Both the position numbers and the translations under genes were made by a program. This document shows, in pieces, positions 10,059 to 17,696 of a DNA stretch of 64,000 bases. The stretch spans positions 186,001 to 250,000 of the forward strand of contig NZ_JAAKEL010000002.1 of NCBI RefSeq assembly GCF_011039205.1, given 5' to 3'. Source of the DNA: Dysgonomonas sp. ZJ279. Lineage in GTDB: Bacteria > Bacteroidota > Bacteroidia > Bacteroidales > Dysgonomonadaceae. The notes below the pieces were generated by a model. It worked only from the letters and a program-made list of their open reading frames with translations. It was not told the origin of the DNA and did not search any database. The first letter of the stretch is position 1. Each line of letters begins with the position of its first letter.

Positions 10059-10207
10059 GGTTTATTTTATATTTAGTTTTAGGGTAAAGAGTCTTTCATT
10101 AAATAAACAAGATAAAAAAGCAATATGTTAATATTTATATAAATGTATGTACATATGTTTATTGGTGGATTCCTTACTGATTAAAATAGTAGAGACTAAA
10201 CACATTG

Positions 10208-10215
10208 CAAATTTA
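10208..10215 (-). promoter_or_regulatory. Putative -7 box of the leftward mannan operon
   Basis: The minus strand reads TAAATTTG, an exact match to the Bacteroidetes -7 consensus TAnnTTTG. No good -33 TTTG is seen at the right distance, which fits an activator-dependent promoter. Predicted start about 10202, giving a leader of about 145 bases to the GH5 ATG. Confidence 0.45.
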
Positions 10216-10236
10216 TCAATACTAACAATAATATGT

Positions 10237-10273
10237 TGATATTTTATTATCAGATAGTGATACTTTTTTATCA
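10237..10273 (-). promoter_or_regulatory. Tandem GATA-N6-TATC boxes before the leftward promoter
   Basis: Two copies of TGATA-N6-TATCA, at 10237-10252 (core TTTTAT) and 10258-10273 (core CTTTTT), start exactly 21 bases apart, i.e. two helical turns. The 21-base direct-repeat spacing is that of AraC-family half-sites. The inner copy begins 22 bases beyond the -7 box at 10208-10215. The natural candidate protein is the AraC-type regulator at 16715-17596. Confidence 0.5.
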
Positions 10274-10519
10274 TAATTAGAATAATCAGAATCGATAAGC
10301 TACATATAGCGATTAAATAATGATTAAGATTATCGCAATAATACAATACTATATAGATTTAAACCAACCCTCCAGTTAATTTTAATACATTTAAATATAG
10401 ATATTTAGTTAAAAATACAAGGAAGCTTATACGACTTGATTCCTCTTTTATATTTTATCTTTATTTATTGGGGTTATTTTGGTTAAAATATCACAGATAA
10501 AATAATTAGATGCTTTTTT

Positions 10520-10554
10520 GCAAAGAAAATATTATTATTGGATAAAAAAGTATC
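10520..10554 (+). promoter_or_regulatory. GATA-N6-TATC box before the susC promoter
   Basis: GATAAAAAAGTATC at 10541-10554 is the exact reverse complement of 14 bases inside the box at 10258-10273. It ends 23 bases before the susC -7 box, nearly the same spacing as on the other side of the region. A weaker copy, 21 bases further upstream (10520-10533), matches 10 of 14 positions of the reverse complement of the other tandem box. Confidence 0.45.
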
Positions 10555-10577
10555 TGTGTTTTCACATTTTACTCTAG

Positions 10578-10585
10578 TATATTTG
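10578..10585 (+). promoter_or_regulatory. Putative susC promoter -7 box
   Basis: TATATTTG fits TAnnTTTG; TGTG at 10555-10558, 19 bases upstream, may act as a weak -33 box and lies directly after the GATA-N6-TATC element. Predicted start about 10591, so the susC leader is about 215 bases. Confidence 0.55.
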
Positions 10586-10751
10586 CAATACTATAATACC
10601 ATTGACAAAAGACAAAATTGTTTAACCATAAAATTTGAATCATAAATGAATAGAACAACTTATAAAATTTATTAATTTATTGTTACTGACCCCTTCTGCC
10701 TAATAAAAATGGCTACCACTTCAAAAAATGTACGAATTGTTTAAAAAATTC

Positions 10752-10811
10752 AACCTAGGCATATCCAATTACGTAGGATACTAGGTTTCACAAAAACATA
10801 TTAGTAATATG
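10752..10811 (+). promoter_or_regulatory. Structured 5' leader of susC
   Basis: AACCTAG (10752-10758) pairs with CTAGGTT (10781-10787), and TATCC (10762-10766) with GGATA (10776-10780), forming one hairpin with a three-base bulge. Ten bases later CATATTA-G-TAATATG (10797-10811) is a second palindrome that includes the susC start codon at 10809. Both could hold the start region in a folded state. Confidence 0.4.
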
Positions 10812-13800
10812 AAAATCAGAAATTTAAACCATGTTAGATCACGCTCCAAGATTATAACCCTTTCCGGGCTGGTAATCGCACTCCTACTGATGGTTCTTCC
10901 TTGTGTTTCTGCCAGAAGTGCGGATCTGAGCACAAAAGAATCTACTCAAGCCGAAGGCCGGACCATAACCGGTGTTGTAAAAGATGTTACAGGCGAACCA
11001 CTGATTGGTGTAAGTGTTTCCATAAAAGGAACAACCATTGGCACACTTACCGATATGGATGGAAATTATTCAATTAAGATACAGAACGAAAATAATGTAC
11101 TCGTTTTTTCTTATATCGGATTTATACCTCACGAAATTACAGTTGGTAATAAAAAAGAAATCCCTGTTACACTTAAAGAAGACACTCAAAATCTTGATGA
11201 AGTTATAGTTGTCGGCTACGGTGTTCAGAAAAAGAAACTCGTAACTGGTGCAACCCTCCAGGTAAAAGGAGATGACCTTCAGAAATTGAGTACAACAAGT
11301 GCTTTGGAAGCATTACAAAGTCAGGCGCCAGGGGTTAATATAACCCAGACATCAGGCATGCCGGGCGAAGGTTTTAAAGTAAATATCCGTGGATTAGGAA
11401 CTGTTGGCGATGCTGCTCCTTTGTATGTAATCGACAATATTCCCGGAGGTGACATAAACAACCTCAATCCTGCAGATATCGAATCAATAGATGTACTGAA
11501 AGATGCTGCATCATCTGCTATCTACGGTTCGCGTTCTGCTAATGGTATTATCCTTATAACAACTAAACAAGGGAAAGCAGGTAAAATACAAGTAACCTAC
11601 GATGCATTTTTCGGCTGGCAAAATGCATACCGCATGCCATCGCTGCTTAATGCGAAAGAATACATGACCGTTATGAACGAAGTTCGTTTCAATGAAGGTA
11701 ATGATCCTTATGATTTTGCGGCTCTGGTTCCCAATCAGTATAACGCAATTATGGACGGTACATGGAACGGAACAAACTGGTTGGAAGAAATTCGCAACAA
11801 GAATGCATTGACTCAGAATCATGCTTTCAATCTGACCGGAGGATCGGAATTATCCAAATTTTCTATGGGTTTCTCATACACATCTCAAGACGGAATATTT
11901 GGAAAACCTGTAGCTCCGAATTATAGCCGCTATACCTTCCGTATCAATTCAGATCATATCCTGCTAAAGGCAAGTGGTTTTGATGTAATAAAGATTGGAG
12001 AGAACGTTACTTATTCATACAATGAGAAATCAGGTATTGGTATTGGTAATCAATACTGGAATGATGTTCATAATATGGTGGTTGCAAATCCACTTATGCC
12101 TGTATACAATAGCGATGGCGGATACTATGACTACTATAGCAAACTAGCTGATGGATGGAATCTTGATGGAGCAACAGCTAATCCTATTGCCGATATGGAG
12201 TACCGCCGCGGTCACAATATATCTAAAACTCACAATCTACAGGCCAATGTATATGTAGAAATACAGCCGATAAAGAATTTGAAATTGAGAAGTAGCTATG
12301 GTTACAAAATGAGCTCTAACAGCTATCGCCAATACAGACCGGCATTCAAATTATCTACAACAAACGAAGCCGGCGATCAGGTAAACCAAACCCAAAGTCA
12401 GGGAAATAGCTGGACATGGGAGAATACACTAAGCTATTCATTCAAATTGAACGACGTTCATTCTTTTGAAGCATTAGCCGGACAGTCGTTAGAAAAATGG
12501 GGTATGGGCGAAAACCTGGGAATAACTAATATAAACTCTATATTCCCAGGATCTTGGAAACATGCCTATTTAATTAATACAGGAGGTGTAACATCCTCTG
12601 GCACCAGCATAACTGGATCTCCTTGGGACCAAGGGCGGCTGGCGTCTTTCTTCGGACGTGTTAATTACAACCTGAAAGAAACTTATATGGCGACAGCCAT
12701 AATACGTGCTGACGGCTCATCCAATTTTGCTCCTAACAAGCGATGGGGCTATTTCCCTTCATTCTCTGCCGGATGGGTTGTAACAAACGAGCCTTTTATG
12801 GAGTCGACATCTAATTGGATGGAATTCTTCAAATTGCGTGCCAGCTGGGGTCAAAATGGGAATCAAAATATAATTCCTTTCCAATACTTATCAACAGTAG
12901 CTTTTGATAATTTCAATAATTATTATTTTGGAAATGACAAGATAACCCAGTCTATCGGAGGCTATCCTGATATAATAGCAAATAATAAGGTATCATGGGA
13001 GACATCCGAACAATTAAATCTAGGTTTTGATGCCCGTTTCATAGGCAGTCGTTTAGGTGTTGCTTTTGATTGGTATACTAAAAAGACCAAAGACTGGCTT
13101 GTACAAGCTCCCGTACTTGCTTCATATGGTGCAAATGCTCCATTTATAAATGGAGGAGACATTGAAAATAGAGGTTTAGAACTAGGGTTAAGCTGGAACG
13201 ATAACGTATCGGACTTTACATACGGAGCCAATCTTAATCTTGGCTATAATAAGAATGAAGTAACCAAAATAGATAATACTGAAGGAATAATTCATGGTCC
13301 TGAGAATGTATTAAGTCAAGGTACTAAAGAAATGTATCGCGCACAAGTGGGCTTCCCTGTTGGATACTTCTATGGGTATAAAACCGCAGGAATATTCCAG
13401 AATGCTGATCAGGTTGCTAACACTACTGCTAAACTGGCAGGAGCTCAACCGGGAGATGTTATGTTTGTAGACACTAATAATGACGGATTTATCACAGATG
13501 ACGACAAGGTGATGATCGGTAATCCGCATCCGGATGTAAGATTGGGATTTTCGCTGAATTTCGGATATAAAGGAGCTGATCTTTCCTTTACAGCTACAGG
13601 AGCATTCGGTCATCAAATAGCTAAATCTTACCGTTCGTTTGCAGATAGTCCGCTACAAAATTATACAACAGAAATATTTGACAGATGGCACGGAGAAGGT
13701 ACATCGAACAGACTTCCACGCCTGACTAGTGGTAGTAATACCAATTGGCAATACATCTCAGATATTTATATCGAAGATGGAGACTATCTGAAAATGCAAA

Positions 13801-14021
13801 ATATAACATTAGGTTACGATTTTAAAAGATTATTTCCTAAAATGCCTCTGGGACAAGCACGACTATATCTGACAGCACAAAATCTATTTACAATAACCAG
13901 CTATTCGGGAATGGATCCTGAGGTTGGATATGATTATGGCGACGGTTTCGCTTCAGGTATAGATTTAGGATTCTATCCTAGCCCAAGAACTTATTTGATT
14001 GGTGTAAATCTCAAATTTTAA
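10809..14021 (+). CDS. SusC-like TonB-dependent outer-membrane transporter
   Basis: 1070 residues. Signal sequence (hydrophobic core about residues 17-32), CarboxypepD_reg-like domain (about 48-125, RTITGVVKDVTGEPLIG), TonB-box-like region DEVIVVGYG (about 129-137), plug domain (about 145-260, VNIRGLG, YVIDNIPGG, VLKDAASSAIYGSRSANG), then a 22-strand barrel ending in the aromatic-terminated LIGVNLKF. SusC proteins import oligosaccharides through the outer membrane using TonB energy, with a SusD lid. Followed after 10 bases by susD. In this locus the cargo should be beta-manno-oligosaccharides. Confidence 0.95.
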   Translation: MKIRNLNHVRSRSKIITLSGLVIALLLMVLPCVSARSADLSTKESTQAEGRTITGVVKDVTGEPLIGVSVSIKGTTIGTLTDMDGNYSIKIQNENNVLVFSYIGFIPHEITVGNKKEIPVTLKEDTQNLDEVIVVGYGVQKKKLVTGATLQVKGDDLQKLSTTSALEALQSQAPGVNITQTSGMPGEGFKVNIRGLGTVGDAAPLYVIDNIPGGDINNLNPADIESIDVLKDAASSAIYGSRSANGIILITTKQGKAGKIQVTYDAFFGWQNAYRMPSLLNAKEYMTVMNEVRFNEGNDPYDFAALVPNQYNAIMDGTWNGTNWLEEIRNKNALTQNHAFNLTGGSELSKFSMGFSYTSQDGIFGKPVAPNYSRYTFRINSDHILLKASGFDVIKIGENVTYSYNEKSGIGIGNQYWNDVHNMVVANPLMPVYNSDGGYYDYYSKLADGWNLDGATANPIADMEYRRGHNISKTHNLQANVYVEIQPIKNLKLRSSYGYKMSSNSYRQYRPAFKLSTTNEAGDQVNQTQSQGNSWTWENTLSYSFKLNDVHSFEALAGQSLEKWGMGENLGITNINSIFPGSWKHAYLINTGGVTSSGTSITGSPWDQGRLASFFGRVNYNLKETYMATAIIRADGSSNFAPNKRWGYFPSFSAGWVVTNEPFMESTSNWMEFFKLRASWGQNGNQNIIPFQYLSTVAFDNFNNYYFGNDKITQSIGGYPDIIANNKVSWETSEQLNLGFDARFIGSRLGVAFDWYTKKTKDWLVQAPVLASYGANAPFINGGDIENRGLELGLSWNDNVSDFTYGANLNLGYNKNEVTKIDNTEGIIHGPENVLSQGTKEMYRAQVGFPVGYFYGYKTAGIFQNADQVANTTAKLAGAQPGDVMFVDTNNDGFITDDDKVMIGNPHPDVRLGFSLNFGYKGADLSFTATGAFGHQIAKSYRSFADSPLQNYTTEIFDRWHGEGTSNRLPRLTSGSNTNWQYISDIYIEDGDYLKMQNITLGYDFKRLFPKMPLGQARLYLTAQNLFTITSYSGMDPEVGYDYGDGFASGIDLGFYPSPRTYLIGVNLKF

Positions 14022-14031
14022 TTAGAAAACG

Positions 14032-15744
14032 ATGAAAAAGATAATATATACATTAGCAGCAATCCTTTTACTTTCGGGCTGTAATGATTTTCTCGATACA
14101 GACAATCTAACAAAAAAGGATACCGGAAACTTTCCTGTGAATGTGACCGATGCTGAACAAATGCTTACGGGTATCTATGCTACTCTGAACAAAGCGATAT
14201 CAAACCCTTCGCACACCCATTTCTATATGGCAGAACTCGCTTCTGATGACCGATTTGGCGGGGGTGGAGAAAATGACAAGGATATGCAAGGACTTGACCA
14301 CTTTATGAATACTAAATCGAGCCGCTTCGGAACATTCTGGGCTGCACGCTACAAAGGCATCTTCCGTGCTAATACTGCTATCGAAACATTAGACAATATT
14401 AAAGGATGGGAAAGTGAAGACCAAAAAAACCAATTATATGGTGAGGTATATTTTTTGAGAGCACTTTTCTATTTCGAAATGGCTCAAATGTTTGGCGAAG
14501 TTCCTTTAGTTTTGAAAACAGAAGTTCAAAATTTACCAAAGGCTCCGGCTGATCAGATTTATGCTCAGATAGCTTCAGACTTAAAACAAGCTATAACTCT
14601 CATGCCTTCTAAACCATATACATCTGTAACTTCCGGACACGCAACCAAATGGTCGGCAGAAGCTTTGATGGCTCGCGTCTATCTTTTCTATACAGGATAT
14701 TATCAAAAAGGCGAACTGCCTCTTGCCGAAGGCGGTAGTGTAGATAAAGCACAAGCTGCTGCATGGCTGGACGACTGTATTGCAAATAGTGGACATTCTT
14801 TAGCTTCTGATTTCCGTAACCTTTGGCCTTATTCGAACGAATATACTGCAAAAGACTATCCTTATGCTAAAAAGAATGGATTGAAATGGGAAGGTGATGG
14901 CAACAAAGAAACTGTATTTGCTGTTAAATTTTCTAATAAAGCGTCGTGGGATTCAGACGGTAGTGTGGATAACACAGGCTATTCAAATCAATATATTCAG
15001 CATTTTGGCCTTCGTAGCAATAACGGGGAAGAAGATACTTATCCTTTTGGACCGGGATGGGGTGCAGGACCGGTTAACTCCAACTTATGGAAAGAATGGC
15101 AAATAGCTGAACCCAATGACATTCGCCGCGTAGCTTCTATTCTGAATGTGAACAATAATTCCGAAGTTAAAAGCTTCATTTGGGGGGCTGACAAACAAAT
15201 GGAAGAAACAGGCTATTGGCAAAAGAAATATACAACAATACGTGCGCATAAAGAAGATGGCAGCCTGGTTGGTTCATATACAATGTTGATGTTTGGATAT
15301 CCTGAAGAGAATGCATCCATATCGCATAGTCAGGATTTAGTACTTATCCGTTTTGCCGATGTATTATTAATGCATTCTGAGTTGAAAGGAGATGCAACAA
15401 GTTTAAATAAAGTGCGTACTCGTGTAGGATTGCCATCTGTATCTTACTCTCTTGATGCTATCAAAAGAGAACGCCGCTGGGAATTGTCATTCGAAGGTTT
15501 ACGTTATTTCGATTTGATGCGCTGGGGAGATGCTGCTGCAATGCTAGCCAAACAAGAAGGTGTGACTGTTTACAACAAAGGCTTAGAAACCACAATGAGA
15601 GCATTCGGTGGTGGCTATCGTGCCCGTTACGAAGCGACAGGCGGATTCTGGGCAATACCCGAAGATCAGATTGCACTATCTAATGGCGTATTAACGCAAA
15701 ATAAAGGTTGGGGTGGAGCAGATGCTGAATTCCCGGGCTGGTAA
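14032..15744 (+). CDS. SusD-like glycan-binding lipoprotein
   Basis: 570 residues, lipoprotein signal ending LLSGC (Cys17) followed by NDFLDTD, the standard SusD start. RagB/SusD family: N-terminal TPR-like helices (LYGEVYFLRALFYFEMAQMFGEVPLV) and C-terminal SusD domain (IKRERRWELSFEGLRYFDLMRWGD). It caps the SusC barrel at the cell surface and captures mannan fragments. It ends with WAIPEDQI and GWGGADAEFPGW, typical of the family. Confidence 0.95.
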   Translation: MKKIIYTLAAILLLSGCNDFLDTDNLTKKDTGNFPVNVTDAEQMLTGIYATLNKAISNPSHTHFYMAELASDDRFGGGGENDKDMQGLDHFMNTKSSRFGTFWAARYKGIFRANTAIETLDNIKGWESEDQKNQLYGEVYFLRALFYFEMAQMFGEVPLVLKTEVQNLPKAPADQIYAQIASDLKQAITLMPSKPYTSVTSGHATKWSAEALMARVYLFYTGYYQKGELPLAEGGSVDKAQAAAWLDDCIANSGHSLASDFRNLWPYSNEYTAKDYPYAKKNGLKWEGDGNKETVFAVKFSNKASWDSDGSVDNTGYSNQYIQHFGLRSNNGEEDTYPFGPGWGAGPVNSNLWKEWQIAEPNDIRRVASILNVNNNSEVKSFIWGADKQMEETGYWQKKYTTIRAHKEDGSLVGSYTMLMFGYPEENASISHSQDLVLIRFADVLLMHSELKGDATSLNKVRTRVGLPSVSYSLDAIKRERRWELSFEGLRYFDLMRWGDAAAMLAKQEGVTVYNKGLETTMRAFGGGYRARYEATGGFWAIPEDQIALSNGVLTQNKGWGGADAEFPGW

Positions 15745-15781
15745 TTAGTATATTGTTCAGATAATTAAAGAATAAAACAAT

Positions 15782-16612
15782 ATGAAAAAAATAATTTTAT
15801 ATTTCATGCTCTTAGCACTTACCTCTCTTACAGCTTGTGATCCTGTTGAATCCAGAGAAACATTGGACGGTGCAATTACGGCAGAGCAATTAAATATTTC
15901 CGCGACACCAATTGTTGTAAATGGGAAAAATTCCAATAAGGTAATTCTAAAAAATAATAGTCCTGTACTATCATGGTGGAATTATGGAACGGGTACTACA
16001 CAGATGCAAACCGATACCGTTTTACTTGTATTAAAAGGAGAAAACAGTATCACTTTTACAGGTCAGAATGGCGATGGATCTCAGATTTCTAAAACGATTA
16101 CTGTAAACGTAGAAGAACTTTCATTTCCTGTACCTCCAGAATGGGGCTATCTATGTGGAAGCGGTAGCAAAACATGGGTTTGGGATGAAACTGCACCTTC
16201 GGTATGGGGTAATGGTGGATATAAAAATGACAAGGCTCCTGCATGGTGGACTCTCAAAATAGGAGATATAAACGGGCAAGCAGCAAATGAAGGAACCGGA
16301 GCCAGTATGGATTTTTCCATCAGCGGTGCTGCATTTACTAAATTGAAATCTGACGGATCATCCGAAAAAGGGTCATTTGCACTTCTCATGACGAGTGTAA
16401 CTCTTGATGACAATGGAAATGTTTGGGCAAAAGGGAAACTTAAAACAAAAGGAACTACAGTTTTGTGTGGTAAATCGCCAAATGAAGGTGGAGCACCAGT
16501 CTACGAATATGATATACTAATATTGAACGATAATAAAATGATACTAAGCTATCCAGAACCGGGAGTTGGTTCGGGAGGCACAGCATGGTTCTGGGTATTC
16601 AGAGCAAAATAA
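15782..16612 (+). CDS. Probable surface glycan-binding lipoprotein
   Basis: 276 residues, lipoprotein signal ending LTAC (Cys19). Residues about 30-115 look like a PKD/Ig-type beta-sandwich (SWWNYGTGTTQMQTD, ITFTGQNGDGSQISKTITV). Residues 120-276 form a second beta-rich domain with many tryptophans (WGYLCGSGSKTWVWDE, APAWWTLKIGD, GTAWFWVFRAK). Third gene after susC and susD is the usual place of surface glycan-binding proteins, and exposed aromatics fit glycan stacking. The exact domain family is not recognised with certainty, and mannan binding is inferred from position. Transcription ends at the hairpin at 16643. Confidence 0.75.
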   Translation: MKKIILYFMLLALTSLTACDPVESRETLDGAITAEQLNISATPIVVNGKNSNKVILKNNSPVLSWWNYGTGTTQMQTDTVLLVLKGENSITFTGQNGDGSQISKTITVNVEELSFPVPPEWGYLCGSGSKTWVWDETAPSVWGNGGYKNDKAPAWWTLKIGDINGQAANEGTGASMDFSISGAAFTKLKSDGSSEKGSFALLMTSVTLDDNGNVWAKGKLKTKGTTVLCGKSPNEGGAPVYEYDILILNDNKMILSYPEPGVGSGGTAWFWVFRAK

Positions 16613-16642
16613 GATTTTGAGTAGATTGTTTTGAGATTATTT

Positions 16643-16686
16643 ATTAAGAGCCGAAGAACATATGTCCTTCGGCTCTTAATCTTTTT
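16643..16686. terminator. Bidirectional terminator between the susCD operon and araC-type gene
   Basis: A perfect 14-bp stem ATTAAGAGCCGAAG (16643-16656) with its complement at 16667-16680 and a 10-base loop, followed by CTTTTT. It separates the rightward operon from the leftward regulator gene. Confidence 0.85.
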
Positions 16687-16714
16687 ATATAAAATCAGAT
16701 AAATAAATTGAATG

Positions 16715-17596
16715 CTATAAGAAAAACTTAGAGCCCTTATAGTTCTCTCTGAACTCGCGGGGAGTACAGCCTTTCTTCTTTTTGAATATCCGATTAAAAT
16801 TGGATAAATTGTTGAAGCCACAATCCATCGCAATTTCTGCTACGCTTTGTGTAGAATCGACCAGCATGCGGGTTGCATGCCCAAGGCGGATTTCATTCAA
16901 AGAGTCTATAAAATTACGCCCGGTTCTTTTCTTCAGAAAACGACTAAATGCCACTTCCGTCATACCCACCAAGCCGGCAACATCAGACAATTTAATTTCT
17001 TCTCTGTAATTATTAAGCATATGATTATAAACCCTTTCAACCCTGCGGCTATCATATTTTTGATCATTCACATTAAATGCCCGGCTCGACAATTCCCGCA
17101 TAGATTTCGAGAGGGATAAGTCACACAAAATTCCGATCAATTTCAAAACAGAATGTGCACCTTGGTGCTCAGAAGCCAAAGAATACAATCTATCCTTCAT
17201 TTGGAGAATCGTTTCTTTAGAGAATGTCAGCCCGTAAGATGCTTTCTCAAACATCTCTTTTACAGATCGGAATTGATTTTTCTGCAGCAAGTGTTCATTA
17301 AATAAATCACCGTGAAACTGGATTGTTATCTCCTTAATTTCAGGACAATCGCATTTGTGATTTAGCCAGCCGTGTTCGAGGCTGGGACTTGCAATAAGAG
17401 TTAACTCCAAATCTTCTATCTCTTCAATACTATCACCTACAACGCGTTTAGCTCCTTTTCCGTACTCAATAAAATTGAGTTCATATTCTGCATGAATATG
17501 AATAGGGAAAGTAAACTCGCTCTTAACTCGTGAGAAAATCATAAAACAATCGCGATCTGACAACGGTGTAACCTCTCTGAATACCGACTCTTTCAT
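16715..17596 (-). CDS. AraC-family transcriptional regulator
   Basis: 293 residues. N-terminal cupin-like sensor (FPIHIHAEYELNFIEYG, about 30-90) and a C-terminal double helix-turn-helix (about 190-288: IKLSDVAGLVGMTEVAFSRF and SVAEIAMDCGFNNLSNFNRIFKKKKGCTPREFR). This is the single-component AraC type, not the hybrid two-component or SusR type common in Bacteroides loci. It lies convergent to the susCD operon and is the likely regulator of the mannan locus; the 21-base-spaced boxes between GH5 and susC suit such a protein. Confidence 0.9.
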   Translation of the reverse strand: MKESVFREVTPLSDRDCFMIFSRVKSEFTFPIHIHAEYELNFIEYGKGAKRVVGDSIEEIEDLELTLIASPSLEHGWLNHKCDCPEIKEITIQFHGDLFNEHLLQKNQFRSVKEMFEKASYGLTFSKETILQMKDRLYSLASEHQGAHSVLKLIGILCDLSLSKSMRELSSRAFNVNDQKYDSRRVERVYNHMLNNYREEIKLSDVAGLVGMTEVAFSRFLKKRTGRNFIDSLNEIRLGHATRMLVDSTQSVAEIAMDCGFNNLSNFNRIFKKKKGCTPREFRENYKGSKFFL

Positions 17597-17610
17597 CTTC
17601 TAGGCAATTA

Positions 17611-17626
17611 TGTGTTTAGAAACACA
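17611..17626. promoter_or_regulatory. Inverted repeat just upstream of the AraC-type gene
   Basis: TGTGTTT-AG-AAACACA, perfect 7-base arms, 15 bases before the start codon at 17596. It could be an operator or an RNA hairpin in the leader. No sequence similarity to the GATA-N6-TATC boxes. Confidence 0.35.
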
Positions 17627-17696
17627 AGATAGTTCAAATTACAAAAAAACAGTCGTTTTTTATGATAAAATTTTTTATGATTATAATTTACATCTA

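Larger units (their letters stand above)
10059..10808. other. Divergent regulatory region of the mannan locus
   Basis: 750 bases of very AT-rich DNA between the leftward GH5-led operon and the rightward susC operon. No credible gene: the one open frame (10128-10346, minus) is low complexity and overlaps the promoter and operator-like elements. It holds two TAnnTTTG promoter boxes facing outward, GATA-N6-TATC boxes upstream of each, and a structured susC leader; these are listed separately. Confidence 0.8.

Noticed and set aside
10128-10346. 72-codon open frame on the minus strand between GH5 and susC
   Set aside because: Low-complexity, Ile/Tyr/Lys-rich translation of AT-rich DNA; it covers the operator-like boxes and promoter region.
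17663-17680. TGATA-N8-TATGA upstream of the AraC-type gene
   Set aside because: Spacing differs from the N6 boxes and there is no second copy; not strong enough to claim autoregulation.
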